From Trametes villosa (Eukaryota; Basidiomycota; Agaricomycetes; Polyporales; Polyporaceae), in contig PUDQ02000057.1 of the NCBI GenBank assembly GCA_002964805.2, forward strand, positions 558,001 through 622,000: a stretch of DNA of 64,000 bases, in the 5' to 3' direction. Both the position numbers and the translations under genes were made by a program. Positions 1-11,459 of this stretch are shown here, piece after piece; positions within the stretch are counted from its first letter, which is position 1; each line of letters opens with the position of its first letter. A model generated the notes under the pieces. It was given only the letters and a program-made list of their open reading frames with translations. It made no database searches and was not told the origin of the DNA.

Positions 1-773
1 TGAGCTCGGATCCTCTCTCCGCCGTGGATTTCTGACGGTGGTCATAGGCATGCTCGTCCGTCAAGTGCAAACGCTTCTGCGGGTTTCAAGATGACTGCAC
101 GGCGCGCGCCGGGCGCACTGCGGCCTGGAGGGATGTACAGATCCTGTCTTCGCAAGAATGATCGCTTGTCTGTGATTGCCGCCGCGCGCGGTCCTGGAAA
201 ACGGTACGCGAGAAAGCTCCCCAGGCGGGTCGGACAGCAACCAAAAGCGCGGCGTATAACCGCCTGAGGTCATCGCCGAGACCCCCCCGTACCCGCGCTC
301 AAGCACATGGTCGCAAAGACGTCAAGCGCGAGACCGTCAACGATTGGCTGGAGGCGACCAGCGCCCTTAATGCCGCATTACGCTCGCCCCAACCGAGCGA
401 GAAGTCGCGGAGGGCACGCAGCGTCGGCGGCGGCGCGGGCGTAGCGCTGGTGCCGCATTGCCCAGGCCGTGCCAAAGGAGAGGATCTCCGGGGGAGAGAA
501 CTCGGATCGCCTTTCCTGGATGCGGGGTCTTTTCGAAATGAACGTCACGTAATGGCGTCCCAGGAGAGATGGAATGCGCTGCCGGTTTGGGCGATCAAGG
601 GTGCGATCCGAGTCGGCACGCAGCTTGGGAAAACCCAAGCAGGGCAAGGTTCTGTCCCGGCTAAATCGCGCTGAGAAGGTTTGCGTATTAATGGACCTCC
701 GGTTCACGACCCGCCGCGTCCTACCGCCCCCCGTTCGTTCTCCGCACCATCTGCCCTCCAACCGTCCCCAGCC
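1..773. other. Intergenic / upstream of Zn2Cys6 gene
   Basis: No reading frame here resembles a known protein, and the frames on the two strands overlap one another. The right part probably carries the promoter and 5' leader of the transcription factor starting at 774. The frame that enters that gene is open upstream of 774 but has no ATG there. Confidence 0.5.
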
Positions 774-3700
774 ATGTACGGCTCGCCCTACCCCGTCCAC
801 AACCACCTGCGCAACATGCACCAGCGATCGCAGGCTCAGGCGGACCTCTACCACCAGCAGCCCGTCGACTGGCAGCTGCTGGCCCAACAGCGCTTCGGCG
901 ATCTGCCGCTGCCGCCACAGCCCCTGCAGTCGCCACATGTTGTATCTCCGCTCTCGACGCCCTCCAACGGCGAAGGCAACTCTCCCGTCGACTACTTCAG
1001 CATGCAGTCCATGGGTCCTGCACAGCAGCAACAATGGCCTGTCCCACCTTATTCAGGCGGGTCGTGCACATTTTTGCGCGTTGTCAGAAGCTCATTTCAG
1101 CTGTTTACAGGTCAGACCATGCCGGGCCCGTATGTCGACAACAGTGAGTGTGGCGCACTCGTGCGGCGCGTCCGAGGGTCCCCGGTTCGGAGCCGTTGAC
1201 ATCATTGCCACCCCCAGGTTATGTTCCCCAAGTAAAGGCCGAAGCTAACGGCACCACGCCATTCGACGCGATGTATAGCCAGGACGCCGGCTACCTGCAG
1301 GACCCTTCCCAATTTAACTTGGACCAGTACGTCCAGCAACGAGGATTGGAAGCTGGCGGCACAACTGGCTGTGACCGGAACAAGCCTCGCGCTCGTCAAT
1401 CAGCGGCGAAGCGCGTCGGCGCATGCGCTCGTTGTCGGCGGCTCAAGGTGATTCTCGGGCCCGTAGTTCCTGCAGGGTCCATGCGCTCATCAGTCCATAC
1501 GTACGCAGATGAAGTGCACGTTCGCGCACCCGACGGACGACATTTGCTCGCGGTGCACCGCCGGCAACTACGAGTGCCATTTCCCCGGGCGCAAGCCGCG
1601 CTCCCCAGGGTGAGCGGGCTCGCTGGCGGCTGTTGCGGCTGCCTCACGCTGACCGCATGCACAGCATGCGCGTGGTTCTCCAGCAGCAAATTCGGGAGAA
1701 AAACGCGATGATCGACAAGGTTCTCAGCCAGGTCAACCCCGGTCCCACGATGCCCACGCCGCTCACCCTCGTCCCCGCGCGGCTTCCGCTATCTGAGGAA
1801 GAGCGCAACAAGTACCGCGACGTTCTGACGTACCTCGAGCGGTCTACCACCCAGGCCGCGGGCCGCATGGGTGGCGATGGTCGTCCGAAGTTTGATATTT
1901 CGGCGCTCGAGGACCCTGAGGAGGCGGACTCCGACAGCGACGACGAGATGGACGGTCTAGCTAGTCCTAAGAGGGCACTGTCGCCCAAGGGTGAAACGCG
2001 GCCGATGGACACCATTCTCGAGGTCGCTGCGCCTACGGGCATGATGGCCATCGCCGCTCTCGAGACCAGGTACGCTGCGCCGAAAGGCAGCGTGGTTGAA
2101 TCCACCACTGGCAGCGAAACCAGCTCTTCTCAACAATCAGGCCATGACGGTGGTATTGCCAACGAGTCCTACTTCCTTCCAGGCAGGTGCCATTTCGCCG
2201 CCCCGTCGCCATGTGTATGCTCATCCTATATCAGGACCCGCAACCAACCTGGAGCTCCGTCGTCTCATTGTCGAGCGCCAAGCCGCTCCGGACATCCTCC
2301 TCTCCGGGCTCGTGACGCCCGACGATGCCGCGGCGCTGTTTCAAATGTATGCCGTTCCCATTCCACCTCATGGCACCGCTGTCATATTGACACGTCTTCT
2401 CGATTCGGCAGCCACTATCAGTGGATAAACGCGAGTGCTTCCCCGCCCTGCCATGAATAACCTTCCTGACCTTCTCCAACGTTACTCCAGCCAATCATCC
2501 CTATCCTGGACGAGAACATCCACACGCCGGCGACTGTGCTGGCGCGGTGCCCGTTCCTATTCACTATCAGTATGTCATGACTGCGCCATTCTCCCCTCTC
2601 CCCCGAGCTGAACTCAACCTGCTCCTAGTCTGCACCGTTGCGTCGCGGTATTACGACGAGAAACCGCACATCTATGGCATGGCTATTCACTTTGCAAAGG
2701 CGGCTGCCGCCAACGCCATCATCGACGGATGGAAGACCGTGGAGATGATTCAGGCGTTTGCGCTCTGGAGCGTCTACAACCCCCCAGCCCGGCGCTGGGA
2801 GGAGGACCGTGCGTGGTGCTACACTGGCATCGCGTTCCGGTACGTCGTACGATGAGTTTGAATGTGCGCATGCACTGACTATGGCGTCACAGGCTCGGGA
2901 CTGAGCTTAACTTGAGCCGCATCCCTGACGGACAACCCCTCGACGAGCGGCAGGAACGCGAGATCCTGAACCGCACTCGCATGTGGCTGATGTGCTACAT
3001 CATGGACCGTTGCCTGAGCATCCAGTCTGGTAAGGCATGGATGGTGCAAGAGGATGTGGTGTGCATTTCCGAACCCATCTATTCATCTCCGCACACGCTG
3101 ACCGCCTCGCTTGTCTCGCTAGACTGTCCGCAACGTCTCGCAGTGGCTCAAGAGATACAAGTTCCACAACTCGTGCGACGGATACCTCACGAGCCTGACG
3201 GAGCTGCTCTGCATCATGTCGCGCTTCGTGGGCACGGTGAACCCCGCGTTCGGCACGAGCTCCGTGGAGGCGGTCGACGTGCGTTCCCGTCTTCGCGCGT
3301 TCTGGCGCCGCACGAGGCTGACTTCCCCCTTCCCTTTCCCGCGCCTTCGCGGCTTCCAGGACATCGACTTCGGCGCGCTCTACAAGGCATATGACGACGA
3401 GCTCCTCGCGTGGAAGGGCGTCATCGACGTGCGGCACGCAGGCGAGAAGACGTCGAAAGGTGCGTGTCCGCGCCCCCGCTGCCAGCGCCCGCGGCCTTCT
3501 CACCGCCCGACGCGCCGTTCCGCAGACCCCTCGGTGGTGATGCAGATCACGCTCATCAACTGGTGCGCGCGCGCTCCTCGGGCTCCGCCGCGTGCCCGCC
3601 CGTCCGCTGACACGCCCCCCTTCTTTCTTCTCTGTGGAACGCAGCGTCTACAACCACTGCCGCCTGGTCATCTGCTGCTGCGGCATGCAGCTCATGTCGA

Positions 3701-4590
3701 AGCGCCCGTCGAAGAAGCCCAGCGAGCTATTTGCGGGGGTGCGTAGCGCGCGCTTTCTCCTCGGTTTTCAATGCGAGCCGCGGGCTTACTTTGGTGCGGC
3801 GGACAGTGTGTTCAGGCGGCCACCACGCTGGTGAAGCTCATGGTGGAGGACTTCGCGCCTACTGGGTTCATCCGCTATTTCCCGGAACTGATCTACGTGC
3901 ACGCGGCGTTCGCTGCGGTGGTGCTCATGAAGGTACCCTATCTACCCCGTCCACCTTCCTTCTGAGCGGCAGTTGACTCGGACGCGCTTGTTGCAGTGTT
4001 TGCGCCCCGAATACAACGCGTTCCTCGACATCCAGCAGGAGGAGCGCATCATCGGGCTCGTCACGAAGCTCTTCGAGGCCTGGGCGTCGGACAAGATGGC
4101 GACCGACGAGAAGCACAACACGCAGCTCTACGCACGCTTCCTCAAGCAGCTCATGGACCCGCACATCGCCCGGCTCGCCGAGAAGAAGGCGCGCGCCGGC
4201 CAGCCCACCAGCATGCACGCACACGCACACACCCAGTCCGCGGCGGGCCCCGGCCACGGTTCCGGGAGCCAGCCCGTGTCGCCCGTCACCCCGGACTCGG
4301 CGACGGCCGCCTCGATGTTCGGCGGGCAGGACCCCGCGCTGACGCTGGGCAGCCTGTACGCGACCGACGTCGACGTCTCGAAGGCGGCCGCGGAGCTCGC
4401 GGCCGCGGCGGGGATGGGCGCGGCGGGGGCGGCGGGCGACGGCCCGATGGGCTGGGAGCAGTTCTTCCCGTCGGGGGAGGGCGGGATCCCGGGCATGCCG
4501 GAGATGAACGGGACGTGGGGCGGGGGGATGATGGGCGACGAGTGCCTCGCTGCGATGATGGGGCTCGGGAACGAGACGTGGTTCCTCTGA
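774..4590 (+). CDS. Zn2Cys6 fungal-specific transcription factor
   Basis: Nuclear DNA-binding regulator with many introns. The binuclear zinc cluster is split by a 61-nt intron (1448-1508). Joined, it reads CARCRRLK then MKCTFAH...CSRC...C, which is the C-x2-C-x6-C-x9-C-x2-C-x6-C pattern. Basic residues and a short coiled-coil-like segment (QQQIREKNAMIDKVL) follow, as is usual for dimerising members. An acidic Ser/Asp linker near 1930 comes next, then a long region matching the fungal middle homology domain, including WCYTGIAFRLGTELNLSR near 2815-2915. The C-terminus is Gly/Ala/Met-rich and ends WFL. The ATG at 774 (MYGSPYPV) is the first in frame. Exon boundaries before the zinc cluster are less certain than those after it. 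The regulated pathway cannot be read from the sequence, so no symbol is given. Confidence 0.88.
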
Positions 4591-7226
4591 GCCCGCGCCC
4601 GAGCTCGAGCCCGTTTGGTTGTGGGTTGCTCTCGACGTATGCCGCTATGCTCTCCCCCTTGACTGTCCGTCCGTTGTCGTCGTTGTTTCGTGCTGCTTGC
4701 CCCGTCGGACTTTGGAGAGATCGCGAGGGCTCTTGTGTATCATACTGTATGTACCCGTCCCGTGTCACCTTGTCCCGCCCCGTCTCGCTTCCTTTCGCCG
4801 CTCTCCCTCGCGCCGCCTCCTCTGTATCGCTGTTGTATAACTTATGCTATCGCTGTAGACTATGCACTCGCTCCCGCGCCCTTGTGTATGATATGTCCAT
4901 ATGTAGCTTACGCCGCCGCGAATGTCATCCTAATCCCACGCCATGCAAAGAAGTGTCGGAGAGCGGAGGACAGGGCCCATTAGGGACAACGATTCACTAG
5001 TGACCGGCTAGCTTTGGACAGCAGCCGGTGTCCTCGGCAGGCTCGCTCCCTGATCGTGCCAGGGATTGAACGGCTCGTCGAGCGGGGGCGACGTCGCGGA
5101 GTTCGCCTGGGGTGCATACGTCCAGGGCCTCGAGGGCGCGCAGCACCGCTTCTGCGATACACCCAGCGCAGGGGCAGGGACGCGATGCGCTGACCACAAA
5201 ACAGCGACGCATTCGAGCTCGGGGAAGAAGCCGAGTCAGCGCACAATGGAAAGCAGCCGCGCCTCCGATAGCGTTCGGCGAAGCACCCAGGGCCACAGGA
5301 CTACCCGGACACGACGCTCGGCGCGCGACGGTCGATCCTCCACACACGCTCACGCTCACACGCCGCTAGGACGCGAAGGGCGAGGTCTGTCCGGCCGCGG
5401 TGGGCTTCGCGCTTCGCCTGTCAGTTGGGACGGATGGCATCGTTCGGGGCCCGCGTCCGGGGACCGTAGCCACGGTGGTGGTACGAGCCTACAAGTGAGG
5501 GATCCGTGATTGTGTGCGTTCCCTGTTCGAGAGTGGCGTGCTGCGCGATCGTGGACGAGCAAGTGGTGAAGTGGATAGGATGGCTCCATGGCCAGATGCG
5601 AGACAGGTGGAATGGAGTCCACATAACAGTCGGGCGCAATAACAGGCTCGCCAAGACGGTCCTGCCTTTCGCTACCCCCGCAGGACTAGCAAGAGCAAGC
5701 GGCGAGCGGCGCATGATTTCCCTCAGAGCCCCGCCGGGTGCTCTACAGATAGAACCCCTCCCTCCTCACCCCCCCCTTCCCCTGTTCTGCTCGAGCGTTC
5801 TAGCCAGCAGATTTGAGCTCCGCCTCGTGAGTGGCGAGAAGGCGCAGCGCGGGGGCCGCATTGATTCAAGGGGAGATAGCGGCGCGGTGCCCCGACGTAC
5901 GTCCGCGCAGACCGCGTGTCGGTGGGAGTCCCCGCGGCCGCGGCGTCCACGTCCAGGGGTCGGCCGTCACGGTTGGAATCAGATGTGCTCTGCGGCTGGG
6001 GGAGCCAGAAAGGGCAGATCTTCAAGCGCATCCAGGCGAGGGGAAGAACCTGCCAGGCAGGTACGCGAGTACGCTTCGCAGTCGGTGGGTGCAGTTGTGT
6101 GAATGTGTGAATTGCGGGTATTGCATTGCACGGCGAATTCGTCATGCGGGGGACGCGCCAGGTACATACATGCTCGGTGGGTGCGCAGCGTAGGTTTCGA
6201 TCGAGGCGGCGTTCGTCGTTCATTAATTGCAAGGAAGGATTGGATAGGGTTTTGTGCTAGTCCAGGTGGATCTGGCTACCGTACCGGGCAGAGATATGGT
6301 TGGCCCGCGCTTGCGCCCTAGGGATGCAGGGTCGGCGAGTACTGTGAATATGAAGGCTGTAAATAGACGCGAGGGAGGAGTGTTCTACCGTGGCGCCCCT
6401 TGCACCTTATAGCGGCTTGACCGCCGAAGTGACTTTTTTGAGCTCGAGCTTTTGTTGACCGGCAGGGTAGGACAAACTGGCGGCAGACGTCGGCACACCT
6501 CTTGGAGCAGATTAACGGCGTAGAGCGCTGACAACGCTGATGAGGGTTACGGCAACCGCCCGCTCGCAAGCAGCTTAGGTAGATGCGCGTCCTATAGAGG
6601 AGCCGATATCAGTCGTATAGAACGTGCAAGTCCCAAACTCACTTCGACATCATGAAGGATGAGCAGCCCCAGGTGACAGAGCATGTGGTGGACCGCGAAA
6701 GGCTCCGTGCGTTTCGTACGACCCCCATGTGAGCATCAGACGTTCGGCGGGGCTGACACGAGCCAAACGCTGTCCGTCTGGATGTAGTGTGAGACGCGTT
6801 TCGTGGCAGATTGAGCGGGGGAATCGCACCTCGAACGGGATGGGTGTCGTCCACCGTTCCCATGAACGTGCCAGCCTCGAGGAAAGGGCGGCAACAGCTG
6901 CCTCGCAAGGTGGGTGTATGCGCGCGACGACTGCGTATACTTTGTAAGGCAAGTCGGCCGCTCCACGCTCGACGGGTTCCTGGCCGCGGGCGGTGTGGAC
7001 ACCTGTGTGTGCCATTGTAAGTGCGATTTGTTCGCTGTGGAGCGGGGGCCGACCGCAGGCCAGGCTCGCAACTGGGCGGTGCGACGATCCCGGGCAAGAC
7101 GCCTTCCAAACTGAGCGCGTCCTTTCCCAGCGACGCCATCTCCGCGCTCGGGCCAGCCTGCGCAGCGCGCCCACCGTCGTCTCAGTCGTCCTCAGTATCA
7201 ACGCACACCCCAGAGTACCAGTCGCG
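4591..7226. other. Intergenic, no supported gene
   Basis: A 2.6-kb gap between two + strand genes. It should hold the 3' UTR of the zinc-cluster gene (T/C-rich, 4600-4850) and the promoter of the CHZ1-like gene. Frames up to 277 codons occur on both strands but overlap each other and show no recognisable motif. I see no tRNA, repeat array or transposase. Confidence 0.5.
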
Positions 7227-7854
7227 ATGTCGTCCAGGAGCAAGCGCCGCGCGGAGCCCGCGCCCGAGAAGAAGAGCCGGAGCAAAAAGTAACGTCGTTT
7301 CCGCCTCGCTCTCGCGCGCCGGGAGGCAGATGATGTGAACGCGTGCGCCGACTTGCAAGGGCGAAGCGCGACGAGTCGGAGGACGACTTTGACGGGAGCG
7401 ACGTGGACTCGGATGAGGGCGTCGACCAAGGTGTGTAGGCTGCATATATGCGCCTCGTGGCGGAGGTTGGGACTTGGAAGCACGGAGCTGACGCGGAGGT
7501 GCGCTAGACGAGCTGAACGCGATCAGCACCGAGAACATCATCACGACGGGGCGCCGGACGCGCGGCATCCGTGTCGACTACACGAAGGTGAAGGGCTTCG
7601 GCGACGAGGACGAGGATGAGGAGGACGAGGAGCCGGTGAAGAAGCGCAAGAAGGCTGCCGCGAAGCCGGCCAGCTCGTCGTCCAAGGCCAAGGCCAAGCC
7701 CGCGAAGGCGCCCCCCAAACCAGCGGCCAAGCCGGCCAGTTCGTCGAAGAAGGCGAAGAAGGTCATCGAGTCCGACGAGGAAGAGGAGGAGGCAGAGGAG
7801 AGCGGCAAGGACAAGAAGGACGAGGATGAGGAGGACGAGGAAGAAGAGGATTGA
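7227..7854 (+). CDS. CHZ1: CHZ1-type H2A.Z-H2B histone chaperone
   Basis: Small, highly charged nuclear protein of 159 residues in three exons: 7227-7288, 7360-7430 and 7508-7854. The introns (71 and 77 nt) have GT-AG ends and keep frame. The third exon opens with ELNAISTENIITTGRRTRGI followed by RVDY. This matches the CHZ motif by which yeast Chz1 contacts H2A.Z-H2B dimers for delivery to SWR1. The N-terminus is basic (SSRSKRR) and the middle acidic (ESEDDFDGSDVDSDEG). The C-terminal half alternates Lys/Ala/Ser-rich and Asp/Glu-rich blocks, ending in an acidic tail. The ATG at 7227 is the only start that gives the basic N-terminus. The gene converges on the acyl-CoA oxidase gene with about 150 bp between stop codons. 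The family call rests on one short motif plus composition. Confidence 0.75.
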
Positions 7855-8006
7855 TGGAGTCGGGCGGAACGATCGAGAATCCGTATGTCGCGCCACATGC
7901 GATAGGTCGAGGCCCACGACCTCGGGAGGTGGTTCACGACATGTATGTACAGCAGTGTATTGTACAAAGGGCACGCCCGTACACGAAGTCCTGTAACTCG
8001 GATACC

Positions 8007-10708
8007 CTACAACTTCGAACGACTCGCGACGCGCTGCCCACGCAACAGCAACGGCTTGATGTACTCCTGTGGAACGTGTCGGTGTGAGAGCTCTGGCAGG
8101 CACTATATAACATACCTCATAACCCTCCGGAACTTCCGTCTTGTTCAGCGGCTCCGTCTGTACCCTCTTCCACATCTCTTCGTACGCGTTTCCGTCGTAC
8201 TGCCCAAGCGCGCTGTACATTCCGCACGATTAAGATCAAGGTATGGTCTGCTATCAAAATCACCCACCTGTCCAGCTCCCAGTCGTTGAAGCCAAAACCA
8301 TCCGTCAACCCTATAGCCTCGGGGAGCAGTTGCAAGCACAACTGGTTGATCGCCACCCGCAGCTCCCTCGATGGATCTCCTCCCTGCGAGCCAGACCCAG
8401 AAAGCAAGCCGAACGACAGGATGTCGGCCAGCCCGCTCTCCACGCTCGTCAACAGATACTATCCAGCGACCATCCCGTCAGCATTCCCCACAACCCCACT
8501 CGCTCAACCAAGTACTTACCAGCATATGCACCGCCCTCAACACCCCCGCCTCCCGCCCCCCAACCACCTCCTGCAGCTCGCGGATGTTCGCCCCCACCTG
8601 CATCGCCACGAACGCGTCCACGACCCCGCGCGCGACCCGCGTGTCGCTCCCCGCATCGGGCTCGCCCAGCTGCCCCGCGCGCTCGCGCACCACCGCCGCG
8701 GCGCGCTTCTCGAGCAGCAGGATCGCTGTGTGGGGGTCTGTCCACGCTTCGGCGGAGGAGGTGTCGGCGATGGGCTCGTCGGCGATGAAGAGGCGCAGGT
8801 ACGCTGAGGAAGGCGTGAGGTTGGGCGCGGACTTGGACTTGCGGGAGGCGAGGGCGTCGTACGCCTTGAGCGCGGCGCGGACGACTTGCTGGCCGAGCAC
8901 GAAGTTGTCGCCCTCGAACCTGCGAAACACACGTCAGACATCCAATAGCGCAAGGGACAAGGGGAGGGGAGGGGGACAGGGCTTACGTCGCCCCAGGGAG
9001 GTAGTCCGCATATATGCGGCCGACGCCCGCAAAGTCGCTGAAGCCGTGTCCGCCCATCGCGCGGCGCGCGGTCTCGAGGTCCGCGATCGCGACCGTGCTC
9101 ACGAGGCTCTTCAGCCCGCTCGTCGTCGCGTGCATCTCCGCGAGCAGCGACGTGTCCCCCGCGGCGAGCCGCGCGGACATGTCCGAGAACGCCTTCCACT
9201 GGGTTCACATGTGAGCGTTTAGACATGTCGCAGGGGGACGGGCGAGCGGGCAGGAGGGGCTTACGAGGTTGCGCCCGAGGAGAATGAAGACGTATGCGTG
9301 TGCGAGGGCGGGGAGGAGGCGGTAGTAGACGGAGGGGTAGGTTATGACTTGGCGCTCGAGGCCGTCGGGGCCCTTGTTGCCTTGTCTGCGCACTGTAGCA
9401 TAGCGGATTGCGATAGTAATGCCTGCATAGTGTTAGCAAATGTACTTTTGCAGCAGGTCCAATATCTCAGCATACCTTTGGCAATCGTCCAACCGCCGGA
9501 AACGACCATACTACGAGAAAGGTCAGCCAGATAGCTCGCTGCAGGAGCCGAAGCCCGCTCACCTTGAGCGGATGTACATCATCTATTAACATCCGCCATG
9601 CGTCAGCTGTCGTAACGGTAGATGGTACGCACGAGTACTCACTCCACCATAGCTTAGCTTCGCATGCGGAGGCTTCACGTACTTGCCCTCCGGGGTGACA
9701 GACGCGAACGCAGACAACATATGCTCGCGCGGAACGCGCACATGGTCAAAGCGCGCATAGCCGTTGTCCACCGCCGCGTATCCCGCCAACGCCTTGGGCC
9801 CTGTGTACACCTCCATAAGTTCACACTCAACCCGCATATACCCAGCATTGCTCACCAATATCGCCCACGGTAATCCCCGGCATGACCCTATGATCCTCCG
9901 TCGAGCGCAGCTGCACAAAGAACAGGTGCGGCCCGACGTCCTCGCCCGAGGGCAGGATGAGACGCGCCTGCACGACCCCGTGCGTCGCCGTCTTGCCCAG
10001 CGCGCCGACCCACCACTTGCTGCTCGTGAGCGCGGGCGAGTGCAGCTCGAACGTGCGCGTCGCGGGCTGGTACGTCGCGGTCGTCTCGAGCGCGGCAACA
10101 TTTGTGCCGTGCCCGAGCTCGGTCTGGAGGTAGCATCTACGGGGGAGGTAAGCGAAGGTGTGGTGGGGAGTGGGGAGTGAGGGCGCACCCGACGACCCCG
10201 TGTCGCGCTTTCAGCTCGTCGTAGTACTTGTTCAGCTCTGAGGAGCCTTGGGACCGGACGACAGGCTCAAATGCTGGGGCCAGGGTATGAGGACCGTTGG
10301 ATATAATCCCGAAGGAAATACGGACCTGCGTTGTGAAGGATTATAGGAAGCGGCTCGTCGACTACCCTAACGGCAAGCTTCGCCTCTTCGTCAGACCACC
10401 CGTGCTGGTCGGCCAACTCGTACAGGCGCTTCGTCATTGCAAGGCCGCGCTGGTATGTTTCCGTACGTGTGTTGAAGGACCGGCGCGCCTTGTCGAAGAC
10501 CGGATCTTTGGAGAGGATAGTTGCGATGTTGCGCTTTGTTCGCCATTCCCTTTCCCCTGCGCGGTACATGAACATGAGGGGGCGCATAGCAGAACGACGG
10601 TAACCTAAAGCACATACCTCCCCACAGGAATGTCTGTAGTCTAGTAGGGTCGACCGAGCTGCGCTTTCTGGCCTCTGCCATATCGGTGACGTTACGGTTT
10701 GGAGCCAT
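8007..10708 (-). CDS. POX1: Peroxisomal acyl-CoA oxidase
   Basis: FAD enzyme of the first step of peroxisomal beta-oxidation: acyl-CoA to trans-2-enoyl-CoA with H2O2 release. From the N-terminus: an alpha domain (RTKRNIATILSKDPVFD), the middle flavin region (GCYLQTELGHGTNV, THGVVQARLI, PGITVGDIGPKALAGY), and the C-terminal dehydrogenase-like region (RRAMGGHGFSDFAG, then TFEGDNFVLGQQ). The Glu of TFEGDN sits where characterised acyl-CoA oxidases have the catalytic base. Introns are short and numerous. The last exon is easy to miss: after GYE (donor gtatgt) a short intron leads to EYIKPLLLRGQRVASRSKL and a stop at 8007-8009. The terminal Ser-Lys-Leu is a type 1 peroxisomal targeting signal. The start at 10708 (MAPNRNVTDM) fits the family N-terminus. 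Estimated length is about 700 residues. Confidence 0.92.
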
Positions 10709-11459
10709 CTTTTATGTGTTCTACGACGTCCGCTGTTCAGTTCGTTGCGGGTGTAACTCTTAGCGCAAGACTCGAAACGCTGCAATGAGAGGCAATGAGC
10801 AAGGTGTACGAGAGAAGCTCGAGCTCGAGCACCCCGTACCTTCACAGCACGCGACGCCGCCGTTCCGCTTCCGCTACGATTACCGCTGCAGCGGGTCGTG
10901 CTATATATGCCCGTGAACTCCTGAGCTGCCTCTCGACGCTGGAGGCAAGTGCGGGGTACAGGCGCAGGCCGGCTTGCGTGCACGCCGAACCGGTGCTGGT
11001 TCCCAGATCTGCAGGCCATGTGACGGTCCCTTACCCAGCGCCCGCGTTTGAATGAAGACTGGCCTCGGGTATGTACCCGAGGTCCAAACTACAAGAATGG
11101 CTGTCTAGTCGCTAGCGCAGGAAGTATGTAGTTGTGGTGCAAAGTCCCGGGTGCATACTTGCACAGATTGTGGTTCGGTGAAGAAACATTCGGTCTGAAA
11201 AGCGCCCGTGGCGTAAACAAGTACTTCCGCGTGCACCGTACAAAGTACCACGTCCATGCGTTGAGTGTAATGCGCTGAGTAAGTTCGCAGCAGGGAAGAT
11301 AGTCGGTGATCAGAGTATATAGTCGTAACGTATCGTCATTCATACACAGAACCGTCCACGAGTGAGTTACCGAGTATACACAGCGAGTAAGCGAACAAAC
11401 GAGAGAACTCAAACATCGATAGCATATCCACATCCTCCATCCGTTTATCTGGTTCAGCC
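10709..11459. other. Intergenic with acyl-CoA oxidase promoter
   Basis: A 750-bp spacer between the oxidase start and the AKR1 stop, with both genes on the minus strand. A TATA-like run (minus-strand catatatag) lies at 10902-10908, about 195 bp upstream of the oxidase ATG. No coding signal is seen. Confidence 0.45.

Noticed and set aside
3996..5000. 334-codon + frame at the end of the zinc-cluster gene
   Set aside because: It is a shifted reading of the last exon of that gene, and its Arg/Gly-rich composition is typical of an out-of-frame GC-rich sequence.
6650..7483. 277-codon minus-strand frame over the CHZ1 promoter and first exons
   Set aside because: Arg/Ala/Ser-rich with no motif. It overlaps the properly spliced CHZ1 exons on the other strand.
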